From positions 1 to 64,000 of the forward strand of contig JBKQPR010000085.1 in NCBI GenBank assembly GCA_052144935.1: a DNA stretch of 64,000 bases, written 5' to 3'. Numbering within the stretch: the first letter of the stretch is position 1; every line of letters begins with the position of its first letter. The notes under the pieces are model-generated. The model searched no databases, had not been told where the DNA came from, and saw only the letters and a list, made by a program, of their open reading frames with translations. The DNA comes from JOPF133 sp052144935 (lineage in GTDB: Bacteria > Acidobacteriota > Terriglobia > Bryobacterales > Bryobacteraceae). The position numbers were made by a program, and so were the translations under genes. Positions 9,201 to 16,344 of this stretch are shown here, piece by piece.

Positions 9201-9473
9201 TCACCTGGCGCCCTCTTGCACTATGGCCGTAGCGGGCATCCTGGCCTCATCTCGGTGGTAGTCGAACTTCTGGCGCAGTGCTTCCCAGCACGTGCCACAC
9301 AGAAAAAGACGCGCCCGCAGCGGAAGAACCACCGACCTGCACAGGGGATATTGAGTGGTAACCGGATCGCTAACCACGAGAGCGTGTTCTGGACACAGCG
9401 CTGCCGAGCAGTGGTGGCAGAGACCAACAGCGTCGCGGGTCTTGCCTGCTTGCTGGCATTCGTAACATACCAT
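9201..9473 (-). CDS. Small cysteine-rich DUF2180-like zinc protein
   Basis: This 90-residue cytosolic protein opens the ars operon. It starts MVCYECQQAG and contains three Cys pairs of zinc-finger type: CYEC near the N-terminus, CHHCSAALCPEHA in the middle and CGTCWEAL near residue 65. The order and spacing resemble DUF2180, a family described mainly from archaea; the assignment is from memory of the motif pattern and is not verified. ATG 9473 is fixed by an excellent GAAGGAGG site seven bases upstream. Position as first gene, directly upstream of arsR, suggests a role in metalloid or zinc handling or in redox sensing, but no function is established. Confidence 0.75.
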   Translation of the reverse strand: MVCYECQQAGKTRDAVGLCHHCSAALCPEHALVVSDPVTTQYPLCRSVVLPLRARLFLCGTCWEALRQKFDYHRDEARMPATAIVQEGAR

Positions 9474-9541
9474 TAAGAGCCTCCTTCGTTCCATGATGGT
9501 TCCTGAGTTTGCGAGGCGTTGCCTCCCTCGCTCATCGCCAT

Positions 9542-9581
9542 TCGTCGATTAACGATATCACGCGCTCAATATTGGTGTCAA
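9542..9581 (-). promoter_or_regulatory. Candidate ars operon promoter and operator
   Basis: Read on the minus strand, a perfect TTGACA (9576-9581) is followed after 18 bases by TATCGT (9552-9557, four of six matches to TATAAT). An interrupted inverted repeat, TCGT-TAATCG-ACGA (9542-9555), overlaps the -10 element. Transcription from here would begin about 65-75 bases before the first gene of the ars operon. The inverted repeat is a natural ArsR operator candidate by position only. Confidence 0.5.
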
Positions 9582-9613
9582 GGTCTCCGACCGTGTGATG
9601 TTCTGCCGTTGCG

Positions 9614-9735
9614 GGGAACCGCTCCTCTTACGGTCGTGGCTCCGATCAGAGCCGCGACCGTTAACGCGCGCGGCTCTGATCGGAGCCGGGCCCAGAGGGC
9701 GCCCCGTAAGGGAGTGCTCTTCCGGGGGTTCGGCA
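9614..9735. repeat. Dispersed palindromic intergenic element, copy 1
   Basis: This gap between the ars promoter and the lacI gene holds a perfect 19-bp inverted repeat (9638-9656 and 9669-9687, arm GGCTCCGATCAGAGCCGCG) around a 12-base centre. It contains the core GAGCCGCGACCG seen again at 28538, 29553 and 34694, flanked by CGCTCC/GGGAG-type ends. It looks like a member of a dispersed palindromic family and not a coding region. Confidence 0.7.
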
Positions 9736-9749
9736 CTCCGGCGGGACGG

Positions 9750-10802
9750 TCAGCGCGGGGCGGTCAAGACGGGGCACACGCGTGGCGCGGCCGTCGATTC
9801 CCGAACGATCAGCTCAGCGGGGACCTTGATCGCTTCCGCCGATGCCTGCCCGGACATCAATTTCAGAAGGCTCTCCATGGCCATCCGCCCCATCCGCCGC
9901 ATGGGCTGCCGTACGGTGGTGAGTTGAGGCTGCGTATAGGAAACGAAAAACACATCGTCAAAGCCGATTACGGAAACATCCGCCGGGACGCGCAATCCGT
10001 GCATGTGAACCGAGCGGAGCACCCCCAGGGCCGTCATGTCGTTATAGCAGAACACCGCCGTGGGCGAATCGGGAAGGCCCAGCAGCTTGTTCATGGCCAA
10101 CTCGCCCGCTTCGGGTTTGCCATCGCCGTACGTCACCAATTCCGGGAGGAACGGCAGGGCGGCCAGCTCCAGAGCTTCGCGGTACCCGGCGAATCGCTCC
10201 GCGTCCGACTGGTGGCCGTACTGATCTCCCACGTAGGCGATCCGGAGATGGCCGAGACCGATCAGATGACCGGTGGCCTCCCGGCTCCCTTGCACGTTGT
10301 CGATCATTACGGAATGCACGAACTGTCCGGGATGCTGGTTGTTGATCAGAACAATCGGCACCATCATTTGCGACAGCAGCGGCGTATACAAAGCTCCCAC
10401 GCGCGACGAGGTGACCACAATGCCGTCCACGCGCCTTTCGGCAAACGAGTGCACCACGCTTTTTTCGCGGGCCGGATCGGCGTTCGAGTCGGCCAGAAAC
10501 ACCGAATAGCCGTTATCGTTGGCGGCCAGTTCGATGCCGATGACCACCTCGCTGACAAACGGGTCGGCAATGGTGGTAACCACGACGCCAATCGTGAGAG
10601 TCTTGCGGGTTACCAGACCACGCGCGACGGCGCTTGGCTGGTAGCCCAGGTCTCGCGCGATCCGTTGGAGTTCCTCGATGGTTTTCGAGTTCACGAGAGG
10701 GCTATTCCGCAGCGCTCGCGAAACGGTGGAATGCGAAACACCGGCTACCCGAGCGATATCCTTGATGGACGCCGGCGCGCGGAATTTGTTGGTGGTGGTC
10801 AT
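9750..10802 (-). CDS. LacI-family transcriptional regulator
   Basis: This is a sugar-responsive DNA-binding regulator of 350 residues. The N-terminal LacI helix-turn-helix is clear (SIKDIARVAGVSHSTVSRAL, about residues 12-31), followed by the hinge helix NSKTIEELQRIARDLGYQPS and a periplasmic-binding-protein-like ligand domain. The C-terminal domain has the usual VSVIGFDD motif and ends in RESTA, the common LacI tail. It is the last gene of the minus-strand sugar operon, 6 bp after the GRP transporter. It probably regulates that operon in response to an intracellular sugar or inositol, but the effector cannot be named from sequence. Confidence 0.9.
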   Translation of the reverse strand: MTTTNKFRAPASIKDIARVAGVSHSTVSRALRNSPLVNSKTIEELQRIARDLGYQPSAVARGLVTRKTLTIGVVVTTIADPFVSEVVIGIELAANDNGYSVFLADSNADPAREKSVVHSFAERRVDGIVVTSSRVGALYTPLLSQMMVPIVLINNQHPGQFVHSVMIDNVQGSREATGHLIGLGHLRIAYVGDQYGHQSDAERFAGYREALELAALPFLPELVTYGDGKPEAGELAMNKLLGLPDSPTAVFCYNDMTALGVLRSVHMHGLRVPADVSVIGFDDVFFVSYTQPQLTTVRQPMRRMGRMAMESLLKLMSGQASAEAIKVPAELIVRESTAAPRVCPVLTAPR

Positions 10803-10808
10803 CGACCC

Positions 10809-12092
10809 TTAGGAGAATCGTGTACGCTTCCACAAGAGCAGGCCGCAGCCTACCAGGCACACCATGGTGATCCCTACCAATACAGCCATCCAGGGAAGAT
10901 TCACGGCCACCTGCTGATGCGTGGCGCCGATGGCCAACCAGATGAAGACTGCCGTGGCGGCGGCAACAATCACAATCTCCCACCAGTGACGTGCTCGCCG
11001 CTCCCTGGCCAGCGGGTCCTCGCCCAGCAGACTCGACGCGACGCGCTCGTAGTCGAGACCGTAGCGGGCGCACTCGCGTTCCACGGCCGTTTTCCAGGAG
11101 GACTGCTCGGATTCGGATGCCTCGGCCGAACAGATCGCTCCGGCCCCCAGGATCATGATCAACGAGCCGGTGAATACCAGGACGTGAGCCGCCAGGCCAG
11201 ACCCGGCGAGTTCGCCGAAAACCAGGACTCCCCAGGCCAGGCCCCAGAGCTGGTTGGTATTGGACAGCGGAATCCCGCGGGCAATCCCGATGTACTTGGC
11301 GGCATAATTCTGAAACAGATCTCCCACCACCCAACAGAACCCTCCGAGAAAAAGCCAAAACAGCGCCGGCCGCGCTCTGATCAGCCCGGCGATCACATGG
11401 TGGAACCCTCCGTCGAAGACCAGGGCCAGGCTGAAAACCATACCCAACTCACCGAACGTAAAAACGGTGACAAAGGAGAGCGGGTTCATGCCGCTGATAT
11501 AGGCCTTGCGGTACGGGATGTACATGGTGCCAAACTGCAATCCGGCGCCGAGGGCGGCCGCGATCCCCAGCGCCGCGCCACCGTGCGGCCTGGGGCCGGA
11601 TTGTTGTGAGGTGGCGTAGGCCAGCAGGCAAGCCCCGCCCACAATCGCCACGGCGCCTCCCACCACCCTCCCCCAACCCGATCCGCGCAGTTCCCGGAAC
11701 AGCAGCCAGCCCCAGAACAGACCCACCAGGCTGTTGATATTCCAGAGCGGGAAGGCAATCGACAAGCCCACATTACGAACCGCGAAGATCGTCAGGGTGT
11801 TGCCGACCGCCCACAACATTCCCGCGATGACCGCCCAGACGATGAGATGCGGCTTCTCGCGAAGGTCCGCCAGAACATAGCCGGTGCCTTTCAAGGCCAC
11901 GGGCACGGTCCAGCGGGCGACGAACACGCCCGCCACCATCCCTAGAGAGATGAGGAAGGGGTTATAAAGCGTCACCAGTTTGGTGGGCGCCTCGGCGGCT
12001 GCCAACCAGGTGGCCGCCGCCAGCCCGCAGAATACCCCCAGCGCGTGGAGGGAGTACCCGGAAAGCTTGGATTTGGATGGCGAGATGGTCAT
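10809..12092 (-). CDS. GRP/RhaT-type sugar permease
   Basis: This integral inner-membrane transporter has 427 residues, about ten predicted helices in the DMT/GRP arrangement, and a polar cytosolic segment near residues 335-375 before two final helices. The stretches FPLWNINSLVGLFWGWLLF and IPLSNTNQLWGLAWGVLVFG are internal repeats typical of glucose/rhamnose uptake proteins of the GRP family. ATG 12092 overlaps the stop of the upstream small membrane protein by ATGA, so translation is coupled. The frame extends 18 codons further upstream, but those codons are antisense-like. Neighbours (iolG-like dehydrogenase, transaldolase, LacI) suggest uptake of a sugar or polyol degraded by the same operon. 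Confidence 0.85.
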   Translation of the reverse strand: MTISPSKSKLSGYSLHALGVFCGLAAATWLAAAEAPTKLVTLYNPFLISLGMVAGVFVARWTVPVALKGTGYVLADLREKPHLIVWAVIAGMLWAVGNTLTIFAVRNVGLSIAFPLWNINSLVGLFWGWLLFRELRGSGWGRVVGGAVAIVGGACLLAYATSQQSGPRPHGGAALGIAAALGAGLQFGTMYIPYRKAYISGMNPLSFVTVFTFGELGMVFSLALVFDGGFHHVIAGLIRARPALFWLFLGGFCWVVGDLFQNYAAKYIGIARGIPLSNTNQLWGLAWGVLVFGELAGSGLAAHVLVFTGSLIMILGAGAICSAEASESEQSSWKTAVERECARYGLDYERVASSLLGEDPLARERRARHWWEIVIVAAATAVFIWLAIGATHQQVAVNLPWMAVLVGITMVCLVGCGLLLWKRTRFS

Positions 12093-12199
12093 TTCACCAG
12101 CACCAGCACACCGATGCCGATGAACAGCACAATGATGGGCAACCACAAGTGCGGGTCGCTGGCGATCGCCCGCGTGCGCGACTGCTTCGAATTTCCCAT
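12089..12199 (-). CDS. 36-residue single-pass membrane protein coupled to sugar permease
   Basis: A short frame sits between the Gfo/Idh gene and the permease. It starts at ATG 12199, six bases after the stop of the preceding gene, and ends in TGA overlapping the permease ATG as ATGA. The N-terminal half is polar and basic (MGNSKQSRTRAIASDPH). The C-terminal half is one hydrophobic helix (LWLPIIVLFIGIGVLVLVK) ending in a lysine. The composition and topology are those of a small N-in single-pass protein. Perfect packing at both ends supports it being a real gene. It could be an accessory subunit of the permease or a leader whose translation opens the permease start. No family is recognised. 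Confidence 0.65.
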   Translation of the reverse strand: MGNSKQSRTRAIASDPHLWLPIIVLFIGIGVLVLVK

Positions 12200-12205
12200 A
12201 GTGGT

Positions 12206-13231
12206 TTACAGGTTATCATCTACTTCGCCGACCTGCACGGGCCGCCGCTCGTGGCACGACCGCGTCGCGGCAAGGCTGATTCGCATGGCCGCGATGGCGT
12301 CCCGTCCGGTGAGCGACGGCGGAAGGCCCTGCCTCACTTTGTCCACGAAATCCTGAATCTGGGCAAGGTAGGCGCCCTCGAAACGCTGCATGAAATGCGG
12401 CACGCCGTCATGTGTGATCCCTTCCTGGGTCATCACCAGAATGGGAGTGTGCTGGAGATAGCCGATTTGAATGGAACCCTTGGTGCCCCAGATTTCGGTG
12501 CGGATATCGTAGCCGAACACGGAGTTGCGGCTCAACTGCACCGTGCCCAGGGTTCCGCTCTCGAACACCATGTTCACCAGGGCGTTGTCGATATCGCCCA
12601 CGGATTTCATCTCGGGGTACGCCAGGGCCCCGCCCACGGCGTGGACCGTCGCAACCTCGCCCATGAACATACGGCCCAGGTCGAAATCGTGTACGCCCAT
12701 ATCGGCAATCAGGCCGCCCGAGACCTTCGGATCGCAGAACTCCAGCGGGGGGCGGAACGGATCGCGGGATGTGGAGATCATCACCACGGGGGTCCCGATG
12801 ACGCCGTAGTCCACCTTCTTCTTGGCCGCCAGGTATCCGGCATCGAAGCGGCGCTGGAATCCCATATGGAAAAACACCCCGGCCTTTTCGACGGCGTGCA
12901 GCATTTCGTAAGCGTCCGCCAGCGACAGGGACATCGGCTTCTCGCAAAAGACGGCCTTGCCGCAGGCGGCGGCGTCCATGACTACCTGCTTATGCGTGCT
13001 GGTGGAAGTGACGATGGCCACTGCCTCCACTTCCTTATCCTGGAGCAGTTCCTCATGACCGGCGTAGACCTTGACTCCGCCGAATTCGGCCGCGAACTGT
13101 TCCCGCAGATTGGCCTTCTGGTCGGCTATGGCGGCCAACCGGGCGTGGGGAACGCGCTGCGCCAGGTTGCGCGCATAGACGCTGCCCATCCTTCCCAATC
13201 CGATCACGCCCACGTTCAGGAGACTTGACAT
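12206..13231 (-). CDS. Gfo/Idh/MocA-family oxidoreductase
   Basis: This is a cytosolic NAD(P)-dependent dehydrogenase of 341 residues acting on a sugar or polyol. The Rossmann motif VGVIGLGRMGSVYARNL is at the N-terminus, the family motif CEKPMSLS in the middle, and the substrate-domain motif GGLIADMGVHDFDLGRMFMG carries the Asp/His pair of the active site. ATG 13231 overlaps the end of the upstream iolG-like gene by 16 bp. The frame extends far upstream but only as antisense-like Arg-rich sequence. Paired with another family member in the same operon, it may act on a related inositol or keto-inositol; the exact substrate is unknown. Confidence 0.85.
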   Translation of the reverse strand: MSSLLNVGVIGLGRMGSVYARNLAQRVPHARLAAIADQKANLREQFAAEFGGVKVYAGHEELLQDKEVEAVAIVTSTSTHKQVVMDAAACGKAVFCEKPMSLSLADAYEMLHAVEKAGVFFHMGFQRRFDAGYLAAKKKVDYGVIGTPVVMISTSRDPFRPPLEFCDPKVSGGLIADMGVHDFDLGRMFMGEVATVHAVGGALAYPEMKSVGDIDNALVNMVFESGTLGTVQLSRNSVFGYDIRTEIWGTKGSIQIGYLQHTPILVMTQEGITHDGVPHFMQRFEGAYLAQIQDFVDKVRQGLPPSLTGRDAIAAMRISLAATRSCHERRPVQVGEVDDNL

Positions 13232-14265
13232 GCCGGCGCCACTCCTTCGTAGATTTCCGTCAGCTTCACCGGCCGGTTCTCCCGGGCGGATTTCGCGGCA
13301 GCCAGTGCAATCACCGCGGCTTTGAATCCGTCTTCTCCGCCGACGGGAACGGGCGTCCCATTCTGCACGGCATCCACAAAGGCGCGCATCTCGCGCAGAT
13401 AGGATTCCGCGTACCGCTCCAGGAAGAAGTTCAGGGGTAAGGCCGTGTGGATACCCACGCGGTCGCAAAGAATATGAGAATCGGGGGTGTTGTTGGTGAC
13501 CGTCACCATACCTTCGGAACCGAACATCTCCACGCGCTGATCGTAGCCATACACGGCCTTGCGGCTGTTGTCGATGCTGCCAAAAGCGCCGTTTTCAAAA
13601 GTCAGCGTGATCACCGCGGTATCCCAATCGCCGGCCTTGCCGATCGCCGGGTCCACCAACACGGCGGCGCGGGTATACACTTCGGTGACCTCGCTTCCCA
13701 TGAGGTAACGGGCCATGTCGAAATCGTGGATGGTCATGTCCAGGAAGATTCCGCCGGATGCGCGGATGTACTCGACGGGCGGAGGACCGGGATCGCGGCT
13801 GGTGATGCGCAGGAGGTGCGGCCGGCCCACCAGGCCGTCCTCGATGGTTTCCCGGACCTTCAGAAAATTGGGATCGAAGCGCCGGTTGAACCCCACCATC
13901 ATTTGCACTCCGCCGCGGCTGACTTCCTGGTTGGCGGCTTGCACTTTTTCAAGGGAAAGATCGATCGGCTTTTCGCAGAAAATTTGCTTTCCGCGCGCCG
14001 CGGCATCGACGATCATCTGGTAATGCAAGTTGGTGGGACTGCAGATCGCCACGGCGTCCACTTCGGGAAGGTCCAGCACTTCTCGGTAGTCCGCAAACGT
14101 CCTTCCGATGCCGAACCTGGCGGCAACCGCCTCCAGTTCCACGGCGGCCACGTCGGACAGGGCCACCACTTCGGCGCCGGGAATTCGATTCACTAAGTTC
14201 TCGATATGAATTTTGCCGATGCGGCCGACTCCCAGGACGCCGAATCGAAGCTTGGTTGGTTGCAT
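13216..14265 (-). CDS. Inositol 2-dehydrogenase-like oxidoreductase
   Basis: This 349-residue cytosolic Gfo/Idh/MocA dehydrogenase resembles IolG. It has the NAD motif RFGVLGVGRIGKIHIENL, the signature FCEKPIDLSLEKV, the IolG-like segment MVGFNRRFDPNF, and the active-site loop GGIFLDMTIHDFDMARYLMG with the catalytic Asp and His. The likely reaction is NAD-dependent oxidation of myo-inositol to the 2-keto sugar. No other iol genes (iolB, C, D, E) are nearby, so another sugar substrate is possible and no symbol is assigned. ATG 14265 is preceded by a GAGGT ribosome site. A 40-bp inverted repeat separates it from the transaldolase-like gene upstream. Confidence 0.82.
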   Translation of the reverse strand: MQPTKLRFGVLGVGRIGKIHIENLVNRIPGAEVVALSDVAAVELEAVAARFGIGRTFADYREVLDLPEVDAVAICSPTNLHYQMIVDAAARGKQIFCEKPIDLSLEKVQAANQEVSRGGVQMMVGFNRRFDPNFLKVRETIEDGLVGRPHLLRITSRDPGPPPVEYIRASGGIFLDMTIHDFDMARYLMGSEVTEVYTRAAVLVDPAIGKAGDWDTAVITLTFENGAFGSIDNSRKAVYGYDQRVEMFGSEGMVTVTNNTPDSHILCDRVGIHTALPLNFFLERYAESYLREMRAFVDAVQNGTPVPVGGEDGFKAAVIALAAAKSARENRPVKLTEIYEGVAPACQVS

Positions 14266-14280
14266 GGTTTACCTCGTGTA

Positions 14281-14384
14281 TTCACCGCGGAGACGCGGAG
14301 AGAACGGAGGCTACGCAGAGAAAACCTCTTGTCTCTTTGTTGTCCTCTGCGTAGCCTCCGTTCTCTCCGCGTCTCCGCGGTGAA
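14281..14384. repeat. Perfect 40-bp inverted repeat with 24-base loop
   Basis: Arm 14281-14320 is the exact reverse complement of arm 14345-14384, beginning TTCACCGCGGAGACGCGGAG. The loop is 14321-14344. The element fills the gap between the transaldolase-like gene and the iolG-like gene of one operon. As RNA it would form a very stable hairpin, which could stabilise or attenuate the downstream message, or be a mobile REP-like element. Confidence 0.95.
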
Positions 14385-14395
14385 AGAATTCGTAT

Positions 14396-15490
14396 CTAGC
14401 TCTTGTCCGGATTGGGAACCATCGCGTCGCGGATCACCGCGTTCAACTCGGCGCCGGCCGCCAGAAATTGGCGCAAAGTTCGACGCGTGGCCCCAAACGT
14501 ATCGAAATCGTCGATGGAGATGCCGTTTTCCGTGTAGGCGCGTCCGAAATCGGCGAACTTGTCCTTGAGCGCCGCGACAATCTTCGGATCTACCGGATTG
14601 TCCATTCGCGGAATGGGTGCGATATCGCTCGCATTATAGCGAAGCTGCCAGGCATAAGGCGGGGAAATCACCACGTCTCCCCCGATGAATTCGCTCCAGT
14701 GCATGTGGTTGCGGAACGCGGCGGAGAGCAGGCGCAGGCGGTAGCCGCGCTCCCGATAGATGCGGTAGGCTTTCTTGAACACCGCCACGCCGGCCCACTC
14801 CAGATAGCCGGGATCGATGCAGACGTCGTTCTTCTCCAGCAGCACCTTCAGCCAGTCGTCCAGGCGGCCCACCATGATGGTGCAGACCGGCCCCATGGAG
14901 CGGATCTCCAGGCCTTCTTTCTCGCGGCGCGCCAGGCCGCGCTCCACGGCTTCGGCCACCGCGAGGGCCTGAGGCAAGGTGAAGGAGACCGTCGCGTTGA
15001 TGCTGATGCCTCGATATGTAGCCTCTTCCATGGCCACTAACCCGGCCCGCGTCGCCGGAATCTTCACGATCATGTTGGGCGCAAGCTGGCTGAAGCGAAC
15101 GGCCTGCTCCACGATCGCCTGCGGGTTCCGGTAGAAGCGCGGATCGGTCTGTATGGAAAGGCGGCCGTTACGCCCGCCCTGCGCGTCGAAGATCGGCTTC
15201 AGAAGCCCGGCGCCTTTGACGGACATCTCCTCCACCACCTTCCAGCCGATTTGATCCTCGGTGGCGGTGGGCATTTCCTGAATCAGCGCCTCAATGCGGC
15301 CGCGCCACAGAGGCATCTGCCTTTTCAGGATGGAAAGGGCGATGACGGGGTTGCAGGTGGCGCCCACGGCGCCATGCTCGATGGAATACGCCAACTCGTC
15401 GAGGGCGGCGGAATCGTTCCACAGACAGGTGGGGGTGGTCTGCGTCATTTCGAGGAGGGGGCTTTTGCAGGCGGCCGGCGTAGATACCAT
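14396..15490 (-). CDS. Transaldolase-family protein
   Basis: This is a cytosolic TIM-barrel enzyme of 364 residues in the transaldolase/fructose-6-phosphate aldolase superfamily. The Schiff-base lysine region is present as NMIVKIPATRAGLVAMEEAT, followed by INATVSFTLPQALAVAEAVE. The N-terminal LWNDSAALDELAYSIEHG and ATCNPVIAL match the family pattern (D at the first strand, TxNP). It is longer than TalB-type enzymes near the C-terminus. ATG 15490 is fixed by a GGAGA site five bases upstream. It is the first gene of the six-gene minus-strand sugar operon, so it probably splits or transfers a three-carbon unit in that pathway. Confidence 0.85.
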   Translation of the reverse strand: MVSTPAACKSPLLEMTQTTPTCLWNDSAALDELAYSIEHGAVGATCNPVIALSILKRQMPLWRGRIEALIQEMPTATEDQIGWKVVEEMSVKGAGLLKPIFDAQGGRNGRLSIQTDPRFYRNPQAIVEQAVRFSQLAPNMIVKIPATRAGLVAMEEATYRGISINATVSFTLPQALAVAEAVERGLARREKEGLEIRSMGPVCTIMVGRLDDWLKVLLEKNDVCIDPGYLEWAGVAVFKKAYRIYRERGYRLRLLSAAFRNHMHWSEFIGGDVVISPPYAWQLRYNASDIAPIPRMDNPVDPKIVAALKDKFADFGRAYTENGISIDDFDTFGATRRTLRQFLAAGAELNAVIRDAMVPNPDKS

Positions 15491-15506
15491 AATTCTCCAA
15501 AAACCT

Positions 15507-15531
15507 CAAGTTGAATACGTGTGCAAGTTGA
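15507..15531 (-). promoter_or_regulatory. Direct repeats upstream of the sugar operon
   Basis: On the minus strand the octamer TCAACTTG occurs twice with a 17-base period (15507-15514 and 15524-15531) just upstream of the first gene's ribosome site. Such spacing could fit a regulator or RNA-polymerase contact region, but no convincing -35/-10 pair is seen. Confidence 0.25.
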
Positions 15532-16092
15532 TCGTATCCCCACTAAGGCGGGTCCGTCAAGGAGAGGGGAGCGCCGGGAGGAGCGCCGGTGAGATCCCCT
15601 TCGGAGGGCGGCCGCGGGAACCCAGCTCGTCTTTCCTCCAGATTGTCGCGAGTGGTGGAACCGCCACCGATGGCTGATCGGCAGGAATGATTTCGACGAT
15701 TCCGTCCTTCTCCAAGCCTGGTAGTCGAAATGCACCCTTCCCAAATTCATCAATGAGCAGCCGATCAAGCAGGACAATTAGAGATAGCGCTCGTTGTCCG
15801 GCCATTCCAGCTCGCCTCCGCGGCGCCGGCTCGCTTGGATCGCCAAAGAACAGGAACTTCTCCAGCGCTGCCGCGCCAAAAATATCCCAGGCGAGCCGAT
15901 CGGCGACCAATGCAGGAGCTCGCCCGCAGCCTTCGGCCAAGCGGCACCCCGACGACGATTGTCGCCCGCGTCGAACCGGCCGCGCCGCGAGCCACGACTA
16001 CCGGTGAGCCTTTGCTTGGCCCCCGCACCGGCCCCGTGAATCCGCGCCGCTTTCCATTTTGGCCCATACTGCTGTTTGGGAAGGAGCAGTTT
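15532..16092. other. No intact gene recognised
   Basis: GC-rich sequence between the sugar operon promoter region and the SRPBCC remnant. Open frames on both strands have low-complexity Arg/Pro/Ala-rich translations and no recognisable domain. A segment beginning ACGATTGTCGCCCGCGTC near 15954 recurs in diverged form near 16244, suggesting duplicated or decayed DNA. Confidence 0.4.
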
Positions 16093-16344
16093 ATGACAAT
16101 CGGGATTGCCCAGCCGGACCTTTCGGCAAGGCCGTTGCGCCTGCCGGTTGAACAGGCCATGGCTGCACCGCCGGATGCCCTGTTCCGGGCGTGGACGGAA
16201 CAGTTCGAGCGCTGGTTTGCGGCGCCACGCGGCTTCGCGGCGACGATCGTCGCCCGCGTCAACAGGGCGCCGCCGCCGGCGACCTTCGCGGGCCTGGCCG
16301 CGGCGTTCGGCGGCCACGACCCGGCTACCAGGCCCGCACCCTAG
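16093..16344 (+). pseudogene. SRPBCC (AHSA1-like) domain gene, 3' truncated
   Basis: ATG 16093 has a strong AAGGAG ribosome site seven bases upstream, and the first about 45 residues match the N-terminus of AHSA1/SRPBCC domain proteins (LRLPVEQAMAAPPDALFRAW, then TEQFERWFAAP). After that, homology stops and the frame runs into a repeat-like Arg/Ala/Pro sequence to a stop at 16344. The family is normally about 140-160 residues, and only 83 codons remain. The intact 5' signals with a lost 3' part indicate a recent truncation by deletion or insertion of repetitive DNA. Confidence 0.6.

Noticed and set aside
9519..11609. 696-codon plus-strand open frame
   Set aside because: It is antisense to the lacI and permease genes and crosses a palindromic repeat; no domain or ribosome site.
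15557..15940. Minus-strand frame with FGDPSEPAP and LSLIVLLDRLL, faintly like DUF924
   Set aside because: The resemblance is short, no start signal or remaining domain is seen, and DNA nearby is repeat-like.
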